From positions 1 to 13,491 of the forward strand of contig JAFGIA010000004.1 of assembly GCA_016929795.1 (NCBI GenBank): a stretch of DNA of 13,491 bases, written 5' to 3'. A program made the translations under genes and the position numbers. The first letter of the stretch is position 1. Each line of letters opens with the position of its first letter. Positions 7,062-13,491 of the stretch are shown one piece after another. The notes beneath the pieces are model-generated. The model saw only the letters and a program-made list of their open reading frames with translations. It had not been told where the DNA came from and did no database searches. Origin of the DNA: Anaerolineae bacterium. Its GTDB lineage: Bacteria > Chloroflexota > Anaerolineae > JAAYZQ01.

Positions 7062-7694
7062 ATGATCGCGATCGTAGACTATGGTGTGGGCAACCTGCGC
7101 AGCGTGCAGAAGGCGCTGGAGCAGGTGGGGGCGGCGGCGACGGTGACGAGCCGGGCGGCGGACCTGGACGCGGCGCGGGGGATCGTGCTGCCCGGGGTGG
7201 GCGCGTTCGGCGACGGCATGGCGAGCCTGCGCGGGCGTGGGCTGGCGGCGCCCGTGCTGGCGCAGGCCGCGCGTGGCAAGCCGCTGCTGGGGATCTGCCT
7301 CGGGATGCAGATGCTGTTTGAGGAGAGTGAGGAGATGGGACAGCACGCAGGGCTGGGGCTGTTGCGGGGCAAGGTGGTACGCTTTGCGGACCCGGCGCTC
7401 AAGGTACCGCACGTCGGCTGGAATCAGATCGAGGTGCGACCGCACCCGCTGCTGGCCGGCATTGCGCCGGGCGCCTACGCCTATTTCGTCCATTCTTACT
7501 ATGTGGTGCCGGCCGAGGCCGGCGATGTGCTGGCGACGACGGAGTATGGCGTCGAGTTCGCGTCGGTGGTGGGACGAGATCGGGTGTGGGGCGCGCAGTT
7601 TCACCCGGAAAAGAGCCAGGAGGTGGGGCTGAGGATCCTGGCAAACTTCTCGCGGCTCGTGGGGGCACTGGCAGGCGAGGAGGCAGGCTCGTGA
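7062..7694 (+). CDS. hisH: Imidazole glycerol phosphate synthase glutaminase subunit HisH
   Basis: 210 aa class I glutamine amidotransferase. It hydrolyses glutamine and channels ammonia to HisF, which makes imidazole glycerol phosphate and AICAR from PRFAR. The nucleophile is C79 in [15 protein letters not shown], and the rest of the triad is H181 and E183 in GAQFHPEKS. The N-terminus [14 protein letters not shown] and [11 protein letters not shown] (43-53) are typical. ATG 7062 follows purH by 11 bp, with GGGAGAGGG (7052-7060) upstream. Its partner hisF is not adjacent; it lies about 1.6 kb away on the other strand. The stop overlaps the hisA start by 4 bp. Confidence 0.95.
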   Translation: MIAIVDYGVGNLRSVQKALEQVGAAATVTSRAADLDAARGIVLPGVGAFGDGMASLRGRGLAAPVLAQAARGKPLLGICLGMQMLFEESEEMGQHAGLGLLRGKVVRFADPALKVPHVGWNQIEVRPHPLLAGIAPGAYAYFVHSYYVVPAEAGDVLATTEYGVEFASVVGRDRVWGAQFHPEKSQEVGLRILANFSRLVGALAGEEAGS

Positions 7695-8425
7695 TCATCT
7701 TGCCTGCGATTGATCTACGCCGCGGCCGGTGTGTGCGCCTGCGCCAGGGACGCGCCGAGGACGAAACTGTGTACGACGACGACCCGGCTGCGGTTGCCCG
7801 GCGGTGGGCCGAGGCCGGCGCGGAATGGCTGCACGTGGTGAACCTCGACGGAGCGTTTGGAGAAGGAGCCACTCTCAACCTGCAACGGCTGGCAGGAATA
7901 CGCGCGGCGGTGCCAGAGACACCGATCCAGTTCGGGGGGGGAATCCGGTCCGTGGAGGGCGTGGCGCGGGCGATAGGGCTGGGGGCGACGCGGGTGGTAT
8001 TGGGGACAGCGGCCGTGCGAGACCCGGAGATGGTGTCGGAGGCGGTGGCGCGCTTTGGCCCGGAGCGGATCGTGGTGGGGATCGACGCGCGGGATGGGCA
8101 GGTGGCGGTGCACGGCTGGCAGGAGGCGGGTGGGGTGACGGCGGTGGCGCTGGGGCGCGAGATGCGGCGGCGCGACGTGGTGCGCGCGGTGTACACGGAC
8201 ATTGCCCGTGACGGGATGCTGAGCGGGGTGAACGTGGAAGCGACGGCGGCGCTGGGGCGGGCGACGGGGCTGCTGGTCATCGCGTCGGGCGGCGTGGCGT
8301 CGCTCAAAGATCTATGCTGGCTGCGGGAGGAGCCGGGGATCGAGGGAGCGATCGTGGGACAGGCGCTGTACAGGGGGCAGGTGTCGCTGGCGGAGGCGAT
8401 CCGGGTAGCCAAGTGCGGCGCGTGA
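7691..8425 (+). CDS. hisA: ProFAR isomerase (phosphoribosylformimino-AICAR ribotide isomerase, HisA)
   Basis: 244 aa (beta-alpha)8 barrel. It isomerises ProFAR to PRFAR, the substrate of HisF/HisH. Expected catalytic aspartates are D8 (LPAIDLRRG) and D132 or D170 ([18 protein letters not shown]). Phosphate-binding blocks FGGGIRS (81-87) and [11 protein letters not shown] (198-208) are visible. It is assigned to HisA, not to the related HisF, because its N-terminus is [12 protein letters not shown] whereas HisF proteins start with a [13 protein letters not shown] motif. GTG 7691 overlaps the hisH TGA (GTGA), and GAGGAGG (about 7678-7684) provides the ribosome site. It is the last gene of the plus-strand his operon. 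Confidence 0.95.
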   Translation: MIILPAIDLRRGRCVRLRQGRAEDETVYDDDPAAVARRWAEAGAEWLHVVNLDGAFGEGATLNLQRLAGIRAAVPETPIQFGGGIRSVEGVARAIGLGATRVVLGTAAVRDPEMVSEAVARFGPERIVVGIDARDGQVAVHGWQEAGGVTAVALGREMRRRDVVRAVYTDIARDGMLSGVNVEATAALGRATGLLVIASGGVASLKDLCWLREEPGIEGAIVGQALYRGQVSLAEAIRVAKCGA

Positions 8426-8613
8426 CAGCGCCACCGGTTGACGCGCCGGTTCGCGTCACAAAGCATCTGCCGGGAAGCTCCTGAGCCTCCAGGCCGGTGC
8501 AAGGGACCCTTCATCCGAGTCTTGCCCTTATCGCTTCAGAGGACACTGCTCGTTCCTGCTATGCTCGCTCTACGGCGAGCCGCGATTGGGGGGCTTGCGG
8601 AGGGCGAGTCTGT
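8426..8613. other. Convergent intergenic region between hisA and hisIE
   Basis: 188 bp between two converging units with no convincing gene. It contains a 7-bp perfect hairpin at 8439-8445/8452-8458 (TGACGCG/CGCGTCA) soon after hisA, and a 6-bp hairpin at 8563-8568/8575-8580 (GCTCGC/GCGAGC) beyond the end of hisIE. Neither is followed by a T-run, so intrinsic termination is not clearly supported. They are weak candidates for ends of the two transcripts. Confidence 0.4.
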
Positions 8614-9228
8614 TTACTGCCCGAACCGGCGCGCCAGTTCTGCCTCCACGTCAGACCACGACAGGCCACGGGCGGCGAGTAGGACGAGGGTATGATACAC
8701 GAGGTCCGCCGTCTCACTCGCAAGCCGGGCGTCGTCTTGGCTCTGTGACGCGACGACCACTTCAACAGCCTCCTCGCCGACTTTTTTGGCGATGAGTGGC
8801 AAACCGCCCTCGAACAGGCGGTGGGTGTAGGACTCGGGGCGCGGGTGGGCCTGGCGGTCGCGGATCACCGCCTCGAGGTGGGACAGCACGTCCACAGCGG
8901 CTTCCGCCTCCACCTCGTCGCCGCCTGGGAGGCGGCGGTAAAAGCAGGTGCGATGCCCCGTGTGGCAGGCGGGGCCGGCGGGCTCCACGCGGAGCAGGAC
9001 TGCGTCGGCGTCGCAGTCGACGCGCACGTCGACGATGCGCTGCGTGTTGCCCGATGTCGCGCCCTTGTGCCAGAGCTCACTGCGGCTGCGGCTCCAGAAC
9101 CAGGCTTCGCCGCACTCGATCGTGCGCCGCAGCGCCTCCTCGTTCATCCACGCCAGCATCAGGACGTCCCCGGTGTGGGCGTCCTGGACAAGCGCAGGGA
9201 TCAGGGGGTGGGTAGACCAGTCGATCAT
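8614..9228 (-). CDS. hisIE: HisIE: phosphoribosyl-AMP cyclohydrolase / phosphoribosyl-ATP pyrophosphatase
   Basis: 204 aa fused enzyme for steps 2 and 3. The N-terminal HisI domain (about 1-105) carries [14 protein letters not shown] (53-66), the metal-binding acidic cluster DCDADA (71-76), and cysteines C88 and C95 in [12 protein letters not shown]. The C-terminal HisE domain (about 112-204) carries [11 protein letters not shown] (132-142), [13 protein letters not shown] (148-160) and [13 protein letters not shown] (172-184), typical of the MazG-like pyrophosphohydrolase fold. ATG at 9228 is chosen because AGGAG sits 7 nt upstream; a longer in-frame start at 9276 lies in a hairpin and adds unconserved residues. 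It follows hisF by 60 bp. Confidence 0.95.
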   Translation of the reverse strand: MIDWSTHPLIPALVQDAHTGDVLMLAWMNEEALRRTIECGEAWFWSRSRSELWHKGATSGNTQRIVDVRVDCDADAVLLRVEPAGPACHTGHRTCFYRRLPGGDEVEAEAAVDVLSHLEAVIRDRQAHPRPESYTHRLFEGGLPLIAKKVGEEAVEVVVASQSQDDARLASETADLVYHTLVLLAARGLSWSDVEAELARRFGQ

Positions 9229-9257
9229 GGGTCGCTCCTGGAAGGTTGGAAGATTGT

Positions 9258-9280
9258 TAGATTGGGTCCAGCCCAATCTA
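9258..9280. repeat. 9-bp perfect inverted repeat between hisF and hisIE
   Basis: TAGATTGGG (9258-9266) and CCCAATCTA (9272-9280) flank a 5-base loop. The surrounding GGAAGATTGTTAGATTGG has the look of a short-period intergenic repeat. On the minus strand it ends about 30 nt before the hisIE ATG and has no T-run after it. It could adjust hisIE expression relative to hisF, or be neutral repeat DNA. Confidence 0.55.
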
Positions 9281-9288
9281 CTAAACCA

Positions 9289-10062
9289 TCACACTCGCAC
9301 GGGCACACCTCGCTCCGCAAGGTATGCTTTGACGTCGCCGATGCTCAATTGACGGTAGTGGAAGAGGGAGGCGGCGAGCGCGGCGCTGGCGCCGCCGGCA
9401 GTTAGCGCGTCATAGAAATGGTCGAGGGTGCCGGCGCCGCCTGAGGCAATAACGGGGATGTGGACGGCGTCGGATACGGCGCGCAGCAAGGCGACGTCGT
9501 AGCCGGCCTGGGTGCCGTCGGCATCCATGCTGGTAAGGAGGATCTCGCCCGCGCCACGGGCCTCGGCCTCGCGCACCCACTCAACGGCGTCGCGCCCCAC
9601 AGGCACGCGCCCGCCGTGGACGTACACTTCCCAGCGTGGCCCGGAATCGCCAGTGTCCCGCAGTCGCCGGGCATCGACGGCGACGACCATGCATTGGCTG
9701 CCAAAGCGGCGCGCGCCCTCTTCGATCAGCTCGGGGCGATGGACAGCGGCGCTGTTGATCGAGATCTTGTCGGCACCCGCGGCCAGGATGTCGCGAATGT
9801 CCTCGAGGGTGCGCAGGCCGCCGCCGACGGTGAAGGGGATGAACACAGCCTCGGCAACGCGGCGCACGACATCGCGCATGATGTCGCGCCGCTCGTGCGA
9901 CGCGGTGATGTCGAGCAGCACCAGCTCGTCGGCGCGCTCGGCGTCATAGACGCGCGCCTGCTCGCCGGGGTCGCCGGCATCGCGCAGGTCGACAAAGCGC
10001 ACTCCCTTGACGACGCGCCCTCCCTTGACGTCGAGACAGGGTATGATCCGTTTGGCAAGCAT
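9289..10062 (-). CDS. hisF: Imidazole glycerol phosphate synthase cyclase subunit HisF
   Basis: 257 aa (beta-alpha)8 barrel. With ammonia from HisH it converts PRFAR to imidazole glycerol phosphate and AICAR. Catalytic aspartates are D11 ([16 protein letters not shown], 5-20) and D130 (VVAVDARR). Other blocks are [11 protein letters not shown] (79-89), DKISINSAA (98-106), [15 protein letters not shown] (175-189) and PVIASGGAG (203-211). ATG at 10062 has a GGGGGAGG ribosome site just upstream and starts at the conserved [11 protein letters not shown]; upstream in-frame codons run through the promoter. It is separated from its partner hisH and convergent with the main his operon. Confidence 0.95.
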   Translation of the reverse strand: MLAKRIIPCLDVKGGRVVKGVRFVDLRDAGDPGEQARVYDAERADELVLLDITASHERRDIMRDVVRRVAEAVFIPFTVGGGLRTLEDIRDILAAGADKISINSAAVHRPELIEEGARRFGSQCMVVAVDARRLRDTGDSGPRWEVYVHGGRVPVGRDAVEWVREAEARGAGEILLTSMDADGTQAGYDVALLRAVSDAVHIPVIASGGAGTLDHFYDALTAGGASAALAASLFHYRQLSIGDVKAYLAERGVPVRV

Positions 10063-10092
10063 CCGCCTCCCCCGGTCTATGAACTGGCGCCG

Positions 10093-10121
10093 ATTGTAGC
10101 ACACGCCGCTGCCTGTGCCAA
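10093..10121 (-). promoter_or_regulatory. Promoter of the hisF-hisIE unit
   Basis: On the minus strand, TTGGCA (10116-10121) and TACAAT (10093-10098) are separated by 17 bp, with TG before the -10 (an extended -10). The expected start is near 10086, leaving a 5' leader of about 24 nt. That is too short for a peptide-based attenuator, so this unit seems not to share the control of the main operon. Confidence 0.75.
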
Positions 10122-10227
10122 GTCGGCGCCAGGGGATGTCGCGGGTGGGGGGGATACCCACCTGCCGAATCCGATAGGTACGCACTCCAGTCATGCCAAT
10201 CGGTCAATAACCCCCAAAAGCTATTTC

Positions 10228-10257
10228 TTGACATCCCCTGCTCGGCCATGGTACAAT
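10228..10257 (+). promoter_or_regulatory. Promoter of the C39-like gene, likely giving a leaderless mRNA
   Basis: TTGACA (10228-10233) and TACAAT (10252-10257) are separated by 18 bp. Transcription would begin about 7 bases after the -10, at or next to the ATG at 10264. There is no Shine-Dalgarno between promoter and ATG, consistent with leaderless translation. Confidence 0.75.
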
Positions 10258-10263
10258 ATCCTC

Positions 10264-11070
10264 ATGCTAGCCGGAAGTAGCGCATCGACCGTTGGTGACG
10301 ACACGGTGACCACCTGGCACCACAGCCTCACCCGCCGCCAGTTCCTCTGGACCGGCGCCATGGCTGCTGTATCGCTGCTGCTCCCACCCTCACCCGTCCA
10401 CGCCGTATCCGACAGGCGCCTTCTGCCTGTCCCCTTCCACTACCAGCGCCATACGCTCACCTGCGAGATCGCTGCGCTGCGCATGGCCGCCGAGTACCAT
10501 GGTCAGATCTGGACTGAGGAGAGCTTGCTCACGTTCGTGCCCATCGACGAGCGCCAGCCGCGCCACGAGGGCGACAGTGTGGTCTGGGCAGACCCCAACC
10601 TCACATTCCCGGGCAACATCGGGGGCTGGCAGCTCTATCGCGGCGGGCTGCAGGAACATCCAGAGCGGGCCAAGAGGGGGCAGTGGGGCTATGGCCTCCA
10701 CGCGCCAGTCATTGCCGATCTGGCAACCCGCATGGGCCTCGCGGCGGAGCTGTTCGATCAGGTGGAGGCAGTCTATGCCGGCCTCGACCGCGGCCACGTG
10801 CCTATCGTCATTGTACCCGACGCTGGCCGGGATCAAGCAATCAAGTGGCAGTGGCACAGCCCACAGGGCACGCCCGTGACCGTCATGAACGCCGAGCACG
10901 CTGTCACAGTCCGGGGCTACGATAGCCAGAGGGTGTGGGTGAACGATCCCAAGGGCAAGGTATGGAGCTATCCGCGCGATCGGTTCGAGAGGGCGTTCGC
11001 CCTCCTCAGCAGTGGGGTGACCATCGGGCCGGAACGCAGGTTTATCTTTGACCAATTCAAGCCGATCTAG
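10264..11070 (+). CDS. Tat-exported peptidase C39-like protein
   Basis: 268 aa. The N-terminus has a twin-arginine signal: SLTRRQFLWTG (21-31, R24-R25), a hydrophobic stretch AMAAVSLLL (32-40), and a likely cleavage site after VHA (47). The mature part resembles C39-family papain-like folds. The candidate nucleophile is C67 in HTLTCEIAALRMAAEYHG, followed by H212 in NAEHAVTVRGYD and D228 in VWVNDPKG. This order and these contexts match stand-alone C39-like proteins, not the ABC-transporter-fused bacteriocin proteases; no transmembrane or ATPase domain is present. The substrate is unknown. Neither neighbour is obviously linked, so it appears to be a single-gene unit with its own promoter. Tat export suggests folding before secretion. 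The stop is 16 bp from the end of the converging corrinoid gene. Confidence 0.78.
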   Translation: MLAGSSASTVGDDTVTTWHHSLTRRQFLWTGAMAAVSLLLPPSPVHAVSDRRLLPVPFHYQRHTLTCEIAALRMAAEYHGQIWTEESLLTFVPIDERQPRHEGDSVVWADPNLTFPGNIGGWQLYRGGLQEHPERAKRGQWGYGLHAPVIADLATRMGLAAELFDQVEAVYAGLDRGHVPIVIVPDAGRDQAIKWQWHSPQGTPVTVMNAEHAVTVRGYDSQRVWVNDPKGKVWSYPRDRFERAFALLSSGVTIGPERRFIFDQFKPI

Positions 11071-11086
11071 ACAAATCTGGGCCGTA

Positions 11087-11749
11087 TCAGCGCTCCCCCA
11101 CCAGCCGCTGGCACAGCCGTACCCCTTCCATCGCGTCGGTCGTCCAGTAATCGGCGCCCACGTAGTGGCAAACTTGTTCATCCACCTGCCCGCCGAGCAC
11201 GATGGGAATGGCCGTGCCTTCTTCGGCCATCATGGCCCGCAGCGCGCCGACGGTCTCGCGCATGGAGGTGTATGCGGCGGTGATCAGTCCCGACAGGCCG
11301 ATAACATGGGGCTTGAACGCGCGCGCCTCTTTGACAAATCTGCCGGGAGCTACATCGACGCCCAGATCGACGGCTGAAAAGCCATAGGAACGCAAGAGCA
11401 TCAGCAGCATGTTCTTGCCCAGGTCGTGGATGTCGCCCTGGACGGTGCCAATGAGGACCCGACCTGAGCTCTTGCCAGAGTATGCGGCCTCTACAGCCGG
11501 CAGGACGATGTCCATGATCTCGCGCAGGATCTCGCCAGCCATGATCAAGGCAGACAGGAAGTAGCGTTGCTGTGCATACCGCTCACCCACCTCGCGCATT
11601 CCTGCCTGGCAATCCTCGATGATCTGCATGGGATCGTCGCCTCTTGCCATCCGGAGCCGGACGATCTCGAGCGCATCCTGTTCTTCTAGATCGGCCAGGA
11701 TTTGTGCGAGGCACATTGTGCTATTACACGGCTCTTGCGGTTCACTCAT
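11087..11749 (-). CDS. Methyltransferase cognate corrinoid protein (B12-binding, MtaC/MttC type)
   Basis: 220 aa. An N-terminal helical cap domain (about 10-90, with RYFLSALIMAGEILREIMD at 62-80) is followed by a Rossmann-like B12-binding domain from about residue 96. The cobalt-ligating histidine motif DxHxxG is GTVQGDIHDLGKN (101-113), with D106, H108 and G111. GLSGLIT (151-157) and VLGGQVDEQ (184-192) match the later cofactor-contacting segments. Proteins of this type accept a methyl group from a substrate-specific methyltransferase (methanol, methylamines, betaines or methoxy compounds) and pass it to tetrahydrofolate or another acceptor. It is too small for methionine synthase. It follows the GntR gene by 27 bp and so is probably co-transcribed. 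The substrate cannot be read from this protein. A weak GAGG ribosome site lies upstream. Confidence 0.9.
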   Translation of the reverse strand: MSEPQEPCNSTMCLAQILADLEEQDALEIVRLRMARGDDPMQIIEDCQAGMREVGERYAQQRYFLSALIMAGEILREIMDIVLPAVEAAYSGKSSGRVLIGTVQGDIHDLGKNMLLMLLRSYGFSAVDLGVDVAPGRFVKEARAFKPHVIGLSGLITAAYTSMRETVGALRAMMAEEGTAIPIVLGGQVDEQVCHYVGADYWTTDAMEGVRLCQRLVGER

Positions 11750-11776
11750 GGCTGTTCTTACCTCATCCCTTTGGTC

Positions 11777-12562
11777 TCACGTCGCCACTGGTTGGGCGCC
11801 TACCGTTGCATTGAACTGCAAATAGCTCCCCGGAACGATAAACCAGCCCCAACTGACCGGCTGCTCGTCAAAGTCGTAAAAGGTGTGCTCGATGCGAAAC
11901 GCCGCGCTGCCGGCAGGAGTGTCCAGCAGGCCTGCCTCCTCCTCGGTAAGCACGGTGGTTTGAATCCCCAACTCGCCGCGCTTGAGCATGGTTTCGCCTG
12001 TGCCGTCGAACAGCCCTTGCAGGCTGGTGATGCCCATCTCGGCCTCGACGATGGGCCGTAGGGGGTCCAAGATCAAGAATTCGCGATGGTAGGCCACGGG
12101 CTCGCCGTCACGCAAGAGCAGGCGGTGGATCGAGATGATCTTGTCGTCAACGGGAACCCCTAATTTGCGGCTGATGCGCGGCGTGGCAGGCATCGTCTTG
12201 ACAGATAGAAAACGGACCCGGGTCCGCCTGTCGTTGAACAGATCCTCAAACGCCTCAAGCCCAAACGTTGCCGTGCCCAGCACCAACGGCTTGACAAAGG
12301 TGCCACGCCCGCGTGCAGCGGTCACCAGGCCGTCATCCAGCAGGGCCATCAGTGCCCGGCGGGCAGTCATCGGGCTGACCGCGTACTGCTCGCAGATCTG
12401 TGTTTCCGAAGGGACGCGGTCTCCAGGAAGGAGGATGCCTGTGGCAATCTGCCGGCGCAGGATGTTTGCCAGTTGGTGGTAGAGCGGCTCGAAGGAGTCA
12501 CGGTCTATCGCCGGCTCGACCGCACCTTCTCGCGATGCTGGTTTTGGTTCTCTGTTCGCCAT
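11777..12562 (-). CDS. GntR/HutC-family transcriptional regulator
   Basis: 261 aa from ATG 12562; a GTG two codons earlier (12568) is equally possible. The N-terminal winged helix-turn-helix is clear: PLYHQLANILRRQI, then GDRVPSETQICEQYAVSP, MTARRALMALLDDGLV and the wing GRGTFV (about residues 26-90). The C-terminal half (about 105-255) looks like a UTRA ligand-binding domain, with HRLLLRDGEPVAYHREFL and a terminal AFRIEHTFYDFDEQPVSW segment. HutC-type regulators usually repress and are released by a small ligand from the regulated pathway. Here it sits beside a corrinoid gene and divergent from DUF1638 and a methyltransferase, so a methylated C1 substrate is a plausible ligand. The divergent promoters overlap, which suggests autoregulation too. 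Confidence 0.9.
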   Translation of the reverse strand: MANREPKPASREGAVEPAIDRDSFEPLYHQLANILRRQIATGILLPGDRVPSETQICEQYAVSPMTARRALMALLDDGLVTAARGRGTFVKPLVLGTATFGLEAFEDLFNDRRTRVRFLSVKTMPATPRISRKLGVPVDDKIISIHRLLLRDGEPVAYHREFLILDPLRPIVEAEMGITSLQGLFDGTGETMLKRGELGIQTTVLTEEEAGLLDTPAGSAAFRIEHTFYDFDEQPVSWGWFIVPGSYLQFNATVGAQPVAT

Positions 12563-12597
12563 ATTCACTCACACTTGTGACTGGTACTGATGTGGCT

Positions 12598-12626
12598 ATG
12601 GTATCACACCTTTTGAGATTTGACAA
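12598..12626 (-). promoter_or_regulatory. Putative promoter of the gntR-corrinoid unit
   Basis: On the minus strand, TTGTCA (12621-12626) and TACCAT (12598-12603) are 17 bp apart, with TG upstream of the -10. The -35 overlaps the TTGACA of the opposing promoter (12620-12625), so the two promoters are back to back and could be controlled by the same bound protein. The -10 matches consensus at four of six positions, so this is moderate evidence. Confidence 0.5.
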
Positions 12627-12649
12627 ATTCCCTAGGGTAGTATAGAATC
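12620..12649 (+). promoter_or_regulatory. Distal copy of duplicated promoter/operator unit
   Basis: TTGACA (12620-12625), a 17-bp spacer, and TAGAAT (12643-12648). The 8-bp palindrome CCCTAGGG (12630-12637) sits inside the spacer, where a bound repressor would block RNA polymerase. The predicted start is near 12655. The unit matches the second copy 44 bp downstream at 29 of 30 bases. Confidence 0.75.
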
Positions 12650-12663
12650 GTCCCCGTTTGAAT

Positions 12664-12693
12664 TTGGCAAATTCCCTAGGGTAGTATAGAATC
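12664..12693 (+). promoter_or_regulatory. Proximal copy of duplicated promoter/operator unit
   Basis: TTGGCA (12664-12669), a 17-bp spacer, and TAGAAT (12687-12692), with CCCTAGGG at 12674-12681. The only difference from the distal copy is the fourth base of the -35 (G for A), which makes this -35 slightly weaker. The predicted start is near 12699, giving a leader of about 20 nt before the DUF1638 ATG. It most likely drives the DUF1638-methyltransferase pair. Confidence 0.75.
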
Positions 12694-12719
12694 AGGATTG
12701 GGAAGGTCAAAAGATCTGG

Positions 12720-13448
12720 ATGCGATGGGAGGATGTGTTGATACCCGCTTCTTGTCATGTCCTGGCGTGCGCCACAGTGATCGAGGAGATGCTGCCCCTC
12801 CTGCCGGCCGATATGTCGTACCAGGTCCTCGATTTTGGCCTCCATATCAACCCCGCCAACCTGAAGCGTGCGCTCCAGGATGCCATCGACACAGCCGCCA
12901 GCACCGCCGAGACCGTCATCCTCGGCTACGGCCTGTGCAGCATGGCCGTGATCGGCCTGCGCGCCAACGGCTGCACCCTCGTCGTCCCGCGGGTGGACGA
13001 CTGCATCGCCATCTTTCTCGGCTCTGGTCACGCCTACAAGCAGCAGTCGCGCGCCGAGCCGGGCACCTATTACCTGACCAAGGGCTGGCTCGAGGTGGCC
13101 GACACACCGTTCGACGAGTACGACCGCCTGGCGGAGAAATATGGGCCGCAGAAGGCCGAGTGGGTCATCCGGCAGATGATCAAGAACTATACGCGGCTGG
13201 CCCTGATCGACACAGGCAGTCAGGCCGACCTGGAAAACTATCGCCATCAGGCGCGCGAGATGGCGGAGCGCTGGGGCCTGCGCTTCGAAGAGATTCTCGG
13301 TTCCAATGCCCTGGTGCGGCAAATGCTCTTTGGGCCCTGGGATGACAATTTTGTGGTCGTCCCCCCAGGCGATTCGATCCGCCATGAGCATTTCTTCCCC
13401 GGTGCCCCGGCACGCACCCCACAGCACAAAGAGGAGATCAAGGTATGA
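12720..13448 (+). CDS. DUF1638 family protein
   Basis: 242 aa, function unknown. The family is recognised by VILGYGLCSMAVIGLRA (about 66-82), VVPRVDDCIAIFLG (about 87-100), the PGTYYLTKGW block (about 114-123) and the C-terminal FVVVPPGDSI. Conserved cysteines occur in the ILGYGLC and DDCI motifs. Members often occur near corrinoid methyltransferase genes, as here, which suggests a role in methyl-group or corrinoid chemistry; that is an inference from context. ATG 12720 lacks a well-spaced ribosome site. In-frame TTG 12738 has GGAGG 5 nt upstream (12728-12732) and would shorten the protein by six residues, removing nothing conserved, so the start is uncertain. Its TGA overlaps the next ATG by 4 bp. 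Confidence 0.82.
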   Translation: MRWEDVLIPASCHVLACATVIEEMLPLLPADMSYQVLDFGLHINPANLKRALQDAIDTAASTAETVILGYGLCSMAVIGLRANGCTLVVPRVDDCIAIFLGSGHAYKQQSRAEPGTYYLTKGWLEVADTPFDEYDRLAEKYGPQKAEWVIRQMIKNYTRLALIDTGSQADLENYRHQAREMAERWGLRFEEILGSNALVRQMLFGPWDDNFVVVPPGDSIRHEHFFPGAPARTPQHKEEIKV

Positions 13449-13491
13449 AGATCATTGGCGAAAAGATCAACGGCACCCGGAAGAGGGTCGC
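13445..13491 (+). CDS. Methyltetrahydrofolate:corrinoid methyltransferase-like protein (5' end only)
   Basis: Only 15 codons are in the window: MKIIGEKINGTRKRV. The IIGEKINGTRK start is typical of pterin-binding methyltransferases of the MeTr/AcsE and MtvA-like group, which move methyl groups between a corrinoid protein and tetrahydrofolate. Dihydropteroate synthase relatives can start similarly, so the exact subfamily is open. ATG 13445 overlaps the DUF1638 stop (ATGA), with GAGGAG (13431-13436) upstream, so the pair is translationally coupled. The gene continues beyond the window edge. Confidence 0.75.
   Translation, partial: MKIIGEKINGTRKRV

Noticed and set aside
8438..8695. 85-codon frame between hisA and hisIE
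   Set aside because: No ribosome site and no recognisable product; it runs into the antisense of hisIE.
9460..10263. In-frame extension upstream of the C39-like protein across hisF
   Set aside because: It is antisense to hisF and upstream of the promoter; the Tat signal begins after ATG 10264.
12569..12719. Cobalamin riboswitch controlling the corrinoid genes
   Set aside because: The 151-bp region is filled by promoters and repeats, and I see no B12-box-like sequence.
12498..13427. 309-codon minus-strand frame opposite DUF1638
   Set aside because: The DUF1638 motifs on the plus strand are convincing, and the antisense reading has no recognisable domain and would cross the promoter region.
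1..13491. CRISPR arrays, tRNA or rRNA genes, insertion sequences
   Set aside because: No regularly spaced direct repeats, tRNA cloverleaf, rRNA signature or transposase motif was noticed; the only repeats are the short ones listed.

Overview
The window is GC-rich bacterial DNA from a free-living, histidine-prototrophic organism. GTG starts are frequent, genes are packed with 4-bp overlaps, and G-rich TAGTGGG/GATTGGG-type intergenic repeats occur. HisZ with short-form HisG, this HisD variant and the neighbouring corrinoid/C1 module would fit a Chloroflexota-like (Anaerolineae/Caldilineae-type) bacterium. That placement is an inference from style, not a phylogenetic result.

Positions 1-338 are a regulatory leader. 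A consensus-like promoter (85-113) precedes a 35-codon leader ORF (135-242) ending in four consecutive His codons. It is followed by a long hairpin (242-293) and an intrinsic terminator (299-324) just upstream of hisZ. This is the layout of a histidine transcription attenuator.

Positions 339-8425 are one plus-strand operon: hisZ, hisG (short form), hisD, a hisC-hisB fusion, purH, hisH, hisA. PurH consumes AICAR, the by-product of the HisF/HisH reaction, so its place in a his operon is metabolically coherent. The HisC-HisB linker is encoded by a G-rich intergenic-type repeat with G-quadruplex potential.

Positions 8614-10062 are a convergent minus-strand unit, hisF-hisIE, with its own strong promoter (10093-10121) and no visible leader. 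The window thus covers every step from PRPP/ATP to histidine except histidinol-phosphate phosphatase (hisN-type), which is not seen here.

Positions 10264-11070 encode an orphan Tat-exported C39-like cysteine-peptidase-fold protein. Its promoter puts the expected transcript start at the ATG, so the mRNA is probably leaderless.

Positions 11087-13491 are a corrinoid one-carbon module. A GntR/HutC repressor and a methyltransferase-type corrinoid protein lie on the minus strand. A DUF1638 protein and the start of a methyltetrahydrofolate:corrinoid methyltransferase-like gene lie on the plus strand. The divergent promoter region holds a 30-bp promoter unit duplicated in tandem, each copy with a CCCTAGGG palindrome between -35 and -10. 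This is a good candidate operator for the adjacent GntR protein.
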